From: an uncultured Ruminococcus sp.
Lineage (GTDB): Bacteria > Bacillota > Clostridia > Oscillospirales > Acutalibacteraceae
Assembly (NCBI GenBank): GCA_958403905.1
Contig: CATXZD010000017.1
Span: 1 to 48,534 of the forward strand
DNA: 48,534 bases
Direction: 5' to 3'
Of the stretch, positions 32,704 to 39,050 are shown one piece after another (positions within the stretch are counted from its first letter, which is position 1; each line of letters begins with the position of its first letter). The notes beneath the pieces are model-generated. The model was not told the DNA's origin, did no database searches, and saw only the letters and a program-made list of their open reading frames with translations. Position numbers and translations under genes: made by a program.

Positions 32704-33583
32704 ACTATTAAAGCTTGAAATTAAAAAATCTATTTTTTCAAAAACATTCCTTTTAGGATTGGTTTTACTTTCAATATTTGCTGTTATAAGCGGAGTATTG
32801 ATGGTTAATGAATATGGCGGAAAAAATCCACAGCATTTATACGAACATTGTATGGAAAATGGCAAATATCTATATAACCCTGACTTCCCTTTGTATTCAT
32901 TTTTTAATGCTTGGGTTGGTGGTGAAACAACAACAGTAGCGTATACATTGTTCTTTACAATTATGCCTGTGTGTACTGCGATACCCTTTGCTTGGTCATA
33001 TCATAATGAAAGCAAGAATAGTTATATAATCAATGTTGCCACTCGCATAAATATTAGAAAATACTTTATTGCTAAGGCTATTGCTGTTTTTGTTTCAGGT
33101 GCATTAGTTGTATTTCTTGCATTTGCATTAAATATTTTAATTGTTAGTGCATTTGTTCCTTATTGTCAACCATGGGCAGGATACAATTTTTATAATCTTG
33201 TTTACTTTGATACAATGTGGGCTGATTTGTTTTTTTCAAATCCATATCTGCATATGTTATTGTTTGTTTTATTAAACACGCTGTACGGCGGAATATTTGC
33301 ATTATTGAGTTATGTAACCTCTTTTTATGTAAAGAAATATGTTGTAATTCTTTTTGCACCTTTTTTAACTATGATATTAGCAGGATATTTAGAAAATGTA
33401 ATTTATAATAATATATTTGGAGATTCAATGTATTTTGTTGAATTTGTTCCAACACAGTTTTTACATTCAAGAAGTATAATCTATCAAGTGATGAGCTGGT
33501 CTGTTGCTGCTACTACTTTGTTTTTAGTGGGATTTATATTCATTTCAATTTGCATTAAGGTAAGGAAAAATGAAATTTATTAA
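32696..33583 (+). CDS. ABC transporter permease, subunit 1
   Basis: A 295-aa protein with six membrane helices: a first helix after a basic MSKLLKLEIKKSIFSK, a long extracellular loop (about 45-80), then VAYTLFFTIMPVCTAIPFAW, FVSGALVVFLAFALNIL, a Trp/Tyr-rich loop, and three more helices. This is the build of ABC-2-type permeases of lantibiotic-immunity and peptide-export systems. It overlaps the lipoprotein gene upstream and the second permease downstream (14 bases). Confidence 0.78.
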   Translation: MSKLLKLEIKKSIFSKTFLLGLVLLSIFAVISGVLMVNEYGGKNPQHLYEHCMENGKYLYNPDFPLYSFFNAWVGGETTTVAYTLFFTIMPVCTAIPFAWSYHNESKNSYIINVATRINIRKYFIAKAIAVFVSGALVVFLAFALNILIVSAFVPYCQPWAGYNFYNLVYFDTMWADLFFSNPYLHMLLFVLLNTLYGGIFALLSYVTSFYVKKYVVILFAPFLTMILAGYLENVIYNNIFGDSMYFVEFVPTQFLHSRSIIYQVMSWSVAATTLFLVGFIFISICIKVRKNEIY

Positions 33584-34397
33584 ATTTTTTAAGTTTGATA
33601 TCCGATATGGAATAATAAATCAATACAAAAAATATTTATTATTTTCCCTTTTGATTATACTTGCATTTTTTGAATTTCGTTCCAATCAAATTTCATTTGA
33701 AAACTATTCCTTTTCACTAATGGATTCTATCCTATATATTTACGGGGGGATTAAAGAATTTATCCCTACCGGTGGTGAAACATTTAAAATTCCATATCTT
33801 TGGTTATTGAATCATATTTTGATTTTGTTTTTTACCCTAAATTATATGCATAAGGATTTAGTTGGATTTGGACAACAGACTATATATCGAAGCGGAAGTA
33901 GAACTGAGTGGTGGCTGTCAAAGTGCTTTTGTCAATTCCTTTCAGTTTCTTTGTTTTATGTAATATCTTGGTTTGAGTTAACTATATGTACTTGGATTGT
34001 AAATGGAAATATGTCGTTAAGCGTTTCTAAAATGATGAAAGATACTACAGAACTCGGGGTAAATGCTTTAGATAATCCAAATTGGAGTGTTAATTTGAAT
34101 TTATTATTGATGCCTTTCTTGTTTACTGTATCAATGAGCTTGTTGCAGATGACTTTGTGCTTGTTTGTTAAACCTACTGTGAGTTATGTGCTTTCTGTAG
34201 TAGTTTGTATCTTATCTGCCTATTACTTGAATCCTGTAATTATAGGCAATTATGCAATGGCTCTGAGAAGTAATCAGTTGGTTTCAAATGGCGTTGATAT
34301 AAACATAGGCATCATCTGTATGGTGATATTAGGACTATTTTCAGTTGTTATTGGTATGCTGAGATTTAAAAAATATAGCATTTTAACGAAAGGATAA
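33570..34397 (+). CDS. ABC transporter permease, subunit 2
   Basis: A 275-aa membrane protein starting with KFIKFFKFDIRYGIINQYKKY, a first helix, then a 45-residue outside loop, and five further helices including LLMPFLFTVSMSLLQMTLCLF and IGIICMVILGLFSVVIGMLRF. It is similar in size and topology to the permease before it but not obviously similar in sequence, so the pair would form a heterodimer. The ATPase gene starts three bases after its stop. Confidence 0.78.
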   Translation: MKFIKFFKFDIRYGIINQYKKYLLFSLLIILAFFEFRSNQISFENYSFSLMDSILYIYGGIKEFIPTGGETFKIPYLWLLNHILILFFTLNYMHKDLVGFGQQTIYRSGSRTEWWLSKCFCQFLSVSLFYVISWFELTICTWIVNGNMSLSVSKMMKDTTELGVNALDNPNWSVNLNLLLMPFLFTVSMSLLQMTLCLFVKPTVSYVLSVVVCILSAYYLNPVIIGNYAMALRSNQLVSNGVDINIGIICMVILGLFSVVIGMLRFKKYSILTKG

Positions 34398-34400
34398 AAT

Positions 34401-35051
34401 ATGGATATTGTATTTGAAAATGTTACCAAAAAAATTGGTAGGAACATAGTTGTAGATAATGCCAGCTTTACAATAAAGTCAAATTCAATAACGGGACTGA
34501 AGGGAATTAACGGTTCGGGAAAGACAATGATTATGCGTCTTATTTCGGGTTTAATATATCCGACTTCCGGAAAAGTATTTATCGGAAAAAAAAGGTTAGG
34601 TGAAGACATATCCTTTCCCGATAGTATTGGTATAATGCTTGAAAATCCTGCTTTTCTCAATGGATATAATGGCTATGATAACCTCCGCATACTTGCCGAT
34701 ATAAAGTCTGTTATTAACGAAGATGATATTTGTGAAGTTATGAAATTAGTTGGTCTTGAAGAAAGCGGATTAAAAAAGTATAGAAAGTTTTCTTTGGGGA
34801 TGAAGCAAAGGCTTGGGATTGCAGCTGCAATTATGGAAAAACCGGAAATTCTTATTTTAGATGAACCAACAAATTCTCTTGACGAAGATGGTGTTGAAAT
34901 GGTTAAAAATATACTGAAAAAAGAAAAAGAAAGAGGCGCAACTATAGTCCTCTCCTGCCATGATACACAAATATTGGAGGACCTCTCTGATGAAATAATA
35001 GAGATTCAAACAGGCAAAATAAAAGGAATTTATGCTCCAAAAGAAAAATAA
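34401..35051 (+). CDS. ABC transporter ATPase
   Basis: A 216-aa ABC ATPase. Walker A is GINGSGKT (35-42), the signature region FSLGMKQRLGIAAAI includes the SLGM-type ABC motif, Walker B is ILILDEPTNSLDE, and SCHD is the H loop. Closest in type to the ATPases of bacitracin/lantibiotic export and immunity transporters (BcrA/LanF-like). It powers the two permeases just upstream. A slightly short C-terminal region is usual for this class. Confidence 0.92.
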   Translation: MDIVFENVTKKIGRNIVVDNASFTIKSNSITGLKGINGSGKTMIMRLISGLIYPTSGKVFIGKKRLGEDISFPDSIGIMLENPAFLNGYNGYDNLRILADIKSVINEDDICEVMKLVGLEESGLKKYRKFSLGMKQRLGIAAAIMEKPEILILDEPTNSLDEDGVEMVKNILKKEKERGATIVLSCHDTQILEDLSDEIIEIQTGKIKGIYAPKEK

Positions 35052-35063
35052 TGTGAGGAAAGT

Positions 35064-35693
35064 ATGTACAAAGTAATAAAGAAAAGAAATTTAAAAGTAC
35101 TGTGGATAATCATATCGTTGCTTGTAGTTGCTTTGGTTTTATGGTTTGTTAGTTTTTATAATGTAAACTCAAATGCATTTAAGCAAACAACCGAGTATTA
35201 TAAGATGAACGAATGGGTTGAGCTTGATGGAAATTTCTTTTTTGATGCAGTTGAAAATACAAAAGGATATTCGATTCGTGTAAATAGTGCCAAGCTTGAA
35301 GAATACGATAAACTAATTCAGAGATATGATAAAGAAATTGACACAGATACAGATATGCCAAAGCCTAAATATGTTTGTCTTTTAAATATTTCTGTAAAAA
35401 ATATTGCAAATAATAGTGGTTATTTTAATGCTATGGGTTTCGCCTTATATAATGGTGCATTACAAATTCCTATAGATTTTGATATTTGGAATACTATCGA
35501 TAAAGCTATTGATGGTAATACTATTTTAAAATTGAGAAAAGATACAGAAGTAACATTGACACTGCCTTTTACGGCGCAACCGCTTGATGAGGCAGTCAAT
35601 TCAAACAGATTAAATAATATGCTTGAAGATGACGAATTTGATTTCTATATTTGTGATTTCCCTGTGCGAAAAATGATAAAAGTTAAGTTTTAA
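35064..35693 (+). CDS. Membrane-anchored extracellular protein (DUF5028-like)
   Basis: A 209-aa protein with a single N-terminal membrane helix (VLWIIISLLVVALVLWFVSFY) and an outside beta-rich domain (YVCLLNISVKNIANNSGYFNA, VTLTLPFTAQPLDEA). I recall this pattern as DUF5028, seen beside DUF5027-type lipoproteins and ABC genes in Lachnospiraceae, but cannot verify it. It is the last gene of the cargo module and a strong terminator follows. With the lipoprotein it probably forms the outer part of the transport or immunity complex. Confidence 0.68.
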   Translation: MYKVIKKRNLKVLWIIISLLVVALVLWFVSFYNVNSNAFKQTTEYYKMNEWVELDGNFFFDAVENTKGYSIRVNSAKLEEYDKLIQRYDKEIDTDTDMPKPKYVCLLNISVKNIANNSGYFNAMGFALYNGALQIPIDFDIWNTIDKAIDGNTILKLRKDTEVTLTLPFTAQPLDEAVNSNRLNNMLEDDEFDFYICDFPVRKMIKVKF

Positions 35694-35726
35694 AAAGAAT
35701 TCTAATTATAGTTGCAACCCTGCTTG

Positions 35727-35776
35727 CCGACAAGTTATAGCTTTTAATGCTAATAACTGTCGGCATTATTTTTTGC
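35727..35776 (+). terminator. Terminator at the end of the Agr/ABC cargo
   Basis: TGCCGACAAGTTAT (35727-35740) pairs with ATAACTGTCGGCA plus an inner AGC/GCT extension, and is followed by TTATTTTTT. A second, weaker hairpin (GCCCT...AGGGC) follows at 35777-35806. Confidence 0.82.
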
Positions 35777-35827
35777 CCTCTTTGCGTTGAAAGCAGAAAG
35801 GGCAATTATGTTTTGTAGAAACAGAAG

Positions 35828-35873
35828 TCCTCCAATCGACCTGAATTAATAAAAATTCAGATTGATTGGAGGA
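35828..35873 (+). promoter_or_regulatory. Long inverted repeat that buries the ribosome site of the sigma-like gene
   Basis: TCCTCCAATC (35828-35837) is the exact complement of GATTGGAGGA (35864-35873), and the inner arms CTGAATT (35841-35847) and AATTCAG (35854-35860) also match; three unpaired bases on each side separate the two stems. The GGAGG at 35868-35872 is the Shine-Dalgarno of the gene starting at 35881, so in the folded mRNA it would be hidden. At the DNA level the same dyad could be an operator. Confidence 0.75.
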
Positions 35874-35880
35874 AAATTAA

Positions 35881-36366
35881 ATGGATGATAATCGTCCGAA
35901 AAGAAGAAAATCAAAGGATAATCCTTACACAATTTTTGCAGAGAATGGAAAATTTTATGTTGCTTTCAAAGATGGACAAGGCGATGAAAATAGAGTTGAA
36001 GTCAATAATGATGTGTTTAGCTTGTTTAATGATAATGAACTACAAGATATTTCTCAGCTAAACGAGTTCGATAGGCACATTGAACACTTTGAACAATCAG
36101 AAAGCACCTTACATAAGAAAACACTGTCTGACAATATTCCGTTTGAAGATATTATTATTTCAAAAATAAGAAGTGGAAAATTAAAGGAAGTGCTTGTTTG
36201 CCTGCCGCCGTTGCAGAGAGAAAGAATAATACTTTTCTACTGGGAACGATTTAACTGTTCTGAAATTGCAGAAATTCAAGGATGTACGAGGCAAGCCGTA
36301 TCGTTAAGCATTAGACGAGCAAGAAAAAAGCTAAAAGAGGAAATTCTTAAAAGGGGAAATCTTTAA
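35881..36366 (+). CDS. Sigma-70 region 4-like transcription factor of the ICE
   Basis: A 161-aa protein. The N-terminal 60 residues (YTIFAENGKFYVAFKDGQG) form a small strand-rich unit typical of these ICE proteins. The C-terminal part (VLVCLPPLQRERIILFYWERF, NCSEIAEIQGCTRQAVSLSIRRARKKLKE) is a sigma region 4 helix-turn-helix. It lacks regions 2 and 3, so it may be a partial sigma, an activator or an antirepressor. Its ribosome site is inside a hairpin, a strong hint at translational control. The two look-alike promoters at 2903 and 37455 are possible targets. Confidence 0.82.
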   Translation: MDDNRPKRRKSKDNPYTIFAENGKFYVAFKDGQGDENRVEVNNDVFSLFNDNELQDISQLNEFDRHIEHFEQSESTLHKKTLSDNIPFEDIIISKIRSGKLKEVLVCLPPLQRERIILFYWERFNCSEIAEIQGCTRQAVSLSIRRARKKLKEEILKRGNL

Positions 36367-36450
36367 CAAAAGTGTACAGCGTATTTTGTTAAAAGTGCTG
36401 AAAATAAAATTTTTTCAAAAATAGGCTTGTCAAAACGCTTTTAAGTGAGG

Positions 36451-36496
36451 AAACAGGTGAAGGGATAAAAATCCTTTCGCCTGTTTTCTTTTTTTA
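36451..36496 (+). terminator. Strong terminator or attenuator after the sigma-like gene
   Basis: AAACAGGTGAAGGGAT (36451-36466) pairs with ATCCTTTCGCCTGTTT (36471-36486) through a four-base loop, then TTCTTTTTTT follows. Confidence 0.85.
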
Positions 36497-36519
36497 GAGA
36501 ACAGGTGTTGTTCTTTGAA

Positions 36520-36955
36520 AATTAAATATCAGCACATCAGATACTTTCCTTCTGCTGTTCATAACGGACAAGCCACATGAGCGAACACCTTTACAGGTCT
36601 TTAGGACTCAGACATTGAAAGGCAAATTCAATGACGGCGGTGACAGGCAGAGGGGATAATGATACTTCCGTCCAGTCACAGCTCGAGCATATAAGGAGTC
36701 CCCAAAAAGCAGGTTTGCTTTTTGGGGAGAGGAGGAGCTATGGAGCGTCCGAGCCTTGATTTATCAAAGCAGGGCGAGAATAGCGTAATCAGCTCCGACG
36801 ATGTCGCAAGCAATGAGGGCGGCTGTGGGAGATCCTCACGGTGGTGAAATTCCAATGGAGTCAAATGCATGACCGCCTGATGTGTTCCTTGTCGCAGGGT
36901 ATCGAGGATAAATAGCGACAACAGGATAGCATGAAAATTAGAGCTATCCAAAACG
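36520..36955 (+). ncRNA. Candidate structured RNA between sigma-like gene and recombination module
   Basis: A 440-base stretch with higher GC than its surroundings and no good long gene. Perfect stems seen: TCCCCAAAAAGCA with TGCTTTTTGGGGA (about 36697-36727), TTGTCGC (36889-36895) with GCGACAA (36915-36921), and GATAGC (36925-36930) with GCTATC (36943-36948), plus GGCGG (36818-36822) with CCGCC (36873-36877). ATG 36740 after AGGAGGAG opens a 35-codon ORF, and both strands hold other short open frames, as happens in RNA genes. I recall this block as well conserved among related ICEs but cannot verify that. Confidence 0.4.
36740..36847 (+). CDS. Possible 35-aa peptide
   Basis: A short ORF (MERPSLDLSKQGENSV, then ISSDDVASNEGGCGRSSRW) directly after an excellent AGGAGGAG ribosome site and a 13-base-pair hairpin. 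No family is recognised. The strong ribosome site is the only argument for translation; the surrounding block looks more like a structured RNA, in which this could be a leader peptide. Confidence 0.3.
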   Translation: MERPSLDLSKQGENSVISSDDVASNEGGCGRSSRW

Positions 36956-37041
36956 ATTGATATAAGACAGCAGGCAACGGTTGTACTTTACATAACTGTT
37001 GTCTGCTGTATCAAAATATATTATAGATTGGAGAAATTATA

Positions 37042-37173
37042 ATGATAGGTTTTATTATTGGTTTATTTATAGGAGCATTTATCGGTGTTGGCTTTATGTG
37101 CCTTTGCAACGCAGCTTCGGCTGCTGACAAAGATATGAAGAACATCAATGATAAAAGTGATGATGAAAAATAA
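37042..37173 (+). CDS. DUF3789-type small membrane protein
   Basis: A 43-aa protein starting at ATG 37042 after GGAG. One membrane helix (MIGFIIGLFIGAFIGVGFMC) with glycine every few residues is followed by a short polar tail. This is the DUF3789 pattern, found beside recombination modules of Clostridia ICEs. The function is unknown. It is one of two small genes between the RNA-like block and the recombinase operon. Confidence 0.65.
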   Translation: MIGFIIGLFIGAFIGVGFMCLCNAASAADKDMKNINDKSDDEK

Positions 37174-37265
37174 AAATTATTTCAGTATCATTTTGCCTAA
37201 TAATCATTGTGTTTTGGTTATTAGGCAAGGTGATGTAAACATCAATTCAAAAACGGAGGTACACA

Positions 37266-37427
37266 ATGAATTGTATGAATGAGGTTAAAAGCAAAAATAA
37301 TGCATTTTATTTTGAAATCTGTATTTTACAGTCGCTTGTGTATATGGGATACATAAGTGAAAGAGATTATAGCTGTATTGCAGAAATTGCAGCCAAGGAC
37401 TACGAATCAACTCTTTTATTAAATTGA
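37266..37427 (+). CDS. Small conserved ICE protein ahead of the recombinases
   Basis: A 53-aa protein with CGGAGG seven bases before ATG 37266: a polar N-terminus, then FYFEICILQSLVYMGYISERDYSCIAEIAAKDY. This helix pair ending in ISERDY followed by IAEIAA is a common signature of tiny proteins placed just before serine recombinase genes in such elements. Function unknown; a recombination directionality helper is possible but not shown. Confidence 0.6.
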   Translation: MNCMNEVKSKNNAFYFEICILQSLVYMGYISERDYSCIAEIAAKDYESTLLLN

Positions 37428-37454
37428 ATATTTTAAAAATTTTGAAAAAATCAC

Positions 37455-37483
37455 TGGATATATTCGAACCTTTGTAGTATTGT
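37455..37483 (+). promoter_or_regulatory. Original promoter of the recombinase operon
   Basis: TGGATA (37455-37460), 17 bases, TATTGT (37478-37483); the alternative -10 TAGTAT overlaps. The surrounding 45 bases resemble the block at 2892-2937. It points to GAAAGGAG and ATG 37529, where the operon now breaks off. Confidence 0.5.
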
Positions 37484-37528
37484 GTTGTTGCACCGAAATA
37501 ACGGCAGAAAAACGAAAGGAGACCAGCT

Positions 37529-37543
37529 ATGAAAAGTCAACAG
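37529..37543 (+). pseudogene. Orphaned start of the first recombinase gene
   Basis: A strong ribosome site AAAGGAGACC and ATG 37529 give only five codons (M-K-S-Q-Q) and then a stop that belongs to the IS110 end. The first recombinase resumes 1.5 kb downstream. The reading is that this is the gene's original beginning, cut off by the IS. Confidence 0.55.
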
Positions 37544-37550
37544 TAAAAAA

Positions 37551-38717
37551 TTATGATTGACTAAGAAAAGAAATATTAAATTTAAGGAGTTTAAAAATAA
37601 CCCTGACAAGCTTGTGAGCAGTATGACCTAAAGCACCGTAATGATTAAGACCCTGAGAGCGTTTCAGATTGTAGTATTCATTAAAGGTTTTATCGTGTAA
37701 GGTAAGCTGCCAGGCAGCGTTGATAAGAGCGAAACGAAGAAGTTTAGAGCCACGCTTGGACATTTTCGTATGGCTCGCATTGAAATTGCCTGATTGATAA
37801 ACAGAGGGGTCAAGTCCTGCGTAAGCGAGCAGTTTGCAAGGATTTGAAAAGCGGTTGATATTACCGATTTCACCTAAAATCATAGCACCGTCAATGTAAC
37901 TGATGCCGGGAACAGTCATAATTACAGAGTTAAGTTCCTGCATCAAGGATTTAATTTGGTCATCTATCTCAGATACTTGCTGCTCAAGCAATTCAATTTG
38001 AGCAATCGTGTGAGGTATTTGAATATATGTAAATCTGTTCTTCACACCAACTGAGGACTTAGCCAGACTTTTTAAAGCGATAGCTTCTTCTTTACCGAAT
38101 CTTCCGTGTGAAGAGGAAGAAAGGAGATTACTTAACTTGGTTAAGTGTAAGGCGGCAATGTCCTCGGGTGAAGGATAGGATTTTAAAACAGCATATGATG
38201 TGCCGATATGAATACCGGATTTAAAGAATTTTGCGTATTCAGGAAAAACGATATTGACATATCCGTTTAATTGTGTTTTCAGGCGGGCAATGGATTTCTT
38301 AATGTTCTTTCTAAAACGGCAAAGAGATTTAAGCTCCAAAGATTGGATATCCTGTTCGGAATAGAGCTGATAAGAATTAACCATTAAAGATTTGATAATC
38401 AAAAAAGTATCAACTTTATCAGTCTTTGTTTTACGGACAGAAGCCTTGCGAATAGCAGCGGTTTGGATAGGATTGATAACAGCGAGAGAATAGCCATTAG
38501 AGTACAAAAAACTGATAATGTTTTCGGAATAAATGCCCGTGGATTCAAGACCGATAAGAATATCGGACTTATCAAAGGCAGACAGTTTATACGTTAATTT
38601 TGAAAAACCGACAGCGTCATTAGAAAAAGCAAAGGGTTCAAAAAGAACAACGCCATCGGAACTCATAACAGCAGCATAATGGGTTTCTTTAGCAACATCA
38701 ATACCAACAAAAATCAT
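37551..38717 (-). CDS. IS110-family transposase, copy 2
   Basis: 388 residues from ATG 38717 (GGAGG nine bases upstream on the minus strand); the longer frame to 38798 would run through the putative bridge RNA. The DEDD domain has MIFVGIDVAKE (Asp), IGLESTGIYSE (Glu) and RKTKTDKVDTFLI (Asp pair). The Transposase_20 domain has TVPGISYIDGAMILGEIGNI and YAGLDPSVYQSGNF followed by MSKRGSKLLR, with the catalytic Ser. It is complete and probably active. Read leftward, against the ICE genes. Confidence 0.93.
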   Translation of the reverse strand: MIFVGIDVAKETHYAAVMSSDGVVLFEPFAFSNDAVGFSKLTYKLSAFDKSDILIGLESTGIYSENIISFLYSNGYSLAVINPIQTAAIRKASVRKTKTDKVDTFLIIKSLMVNSYQLYSEQDIQSLELKSLCRFRKNIKKSIARLKTQLNGYVNIVFPEYAKFFKSGIHIGTSYAVLKSYPSPEDIAALHLTKLSNLLSSSSHGRFGKEEAIALKSLAKSSVGVKNRFTYIQIPHTIAQIELLEQQVSEIDDQIKSLMQELNSVIMTVPGISYIDGAMILGEIGNINRFSNPCKLLAYAGLDPSVYQSGNFNASHTKMSKRGSKLLRFALINAAWQLTLHDKTFNEYYNLKRSQGLNHYGALGHTAHKLVRVIFKLLKFNISFLSQS

Positions 38718-38912
38718 AAGGAAAACCTCCGAAAAAGTGATACACCGTTTTGACCACAAAGCTTTAAACTCGTAAACTTGCATGAGATGAAAAATCAAGG
38801 TTTTATCCAGCTATCAACATTTTGAATAAAGCCGTGGCAGTACACTCCTTCAAGTCGTCAAAAGCGACAAAAAGCAATCAAAAGTCCACGGTGCTCAAAA
38901 CGATTGTACCAC
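38718..38912 (-). ncRNA. Candidate bridge RNA of IS110 copy 2
   Basis: On the minus strand the DNA before the transposase has a -10-like TACAAT (38911-38906 region), then CCGTGG (about 38897-38892) pairing with CCACGG about 60 bases later, enclosing the small stem TGTCG-CTTTT-GACGA. Long loops and a second, weaker half follow up to the transposase ribosome site. The location and structure fit the IS110-group bridge RNA. Confidence 0.42.
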
Positions 38913-38929
38913 AAAAAAACTAATAAAAA

Positions 38930-38972
38930 CATATCAAAGCTTCGTTCGCTGCGCTCACTTCTCTTTGATATG
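38930..38972 (+). repeat. Perfect 10-bp palindromic hairpin beside the IS
   Basis: CATATCAAAG (38930-38939) and CTTTGATATG (38963-38972) flank a 23-base loop that contains TTCGTTCGCTGCGCTCAC. A second hairpin, GTATGAT-T-TAGT with ACTA-T-ATCATAC (39012-39040), lies just before the recombinase start at 39051. They could be IS-end structures, terminators or recombinase control elements. Confidence 0.45.
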
Positions 38973-39050
38973 ATTTTACAAAAATGAAGTAAGCGTAAAT
39001 TCTAAGAAAGGGTATGATTTAGTTTTCTACTATATCATACAAGAAAAGCA

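Larger units (their letters stand above)
37544..39005 (-). mobile_element. IS110-family insertion sequence, copy 2 (ends approximate)
   Basis: The transposase gene (37551-38717, minus strand) ends only about seven bases from the broken recombinase start. The other side has 200-330 bases of structured non-coding DNA before the recombinase gene resumes at 39051. The left-strand end is thus well placed at 37544-37550; the other lies between about 38912 and 39045. The transposase is clearly different from copy 1, so these are two distinct elements. Confidence 0.72.

Noticed and set aside
36676..36951. 91-codon ORF on the minus strand
   Set aside because: It lies across the stems of the putative RNA, has no ribosome site worth naming and no domain. 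The sequence is probably kept for RNA structure.
36520..36955. Group II or group I intron
   Set aside because: No domain V-like hairpin or reverse transcriptase for group II and no recognisable P7 core for group I were seen.
36940..38905. Shared 11-mer CAAAACGATTG at about 36947 and 38896 as IS target duplication
   Set aside because: The span between would include two small ICE genes and the recombinase promoter, which do not belong to the IS, and IS110 elements seldom make such duplications; taken as chance.
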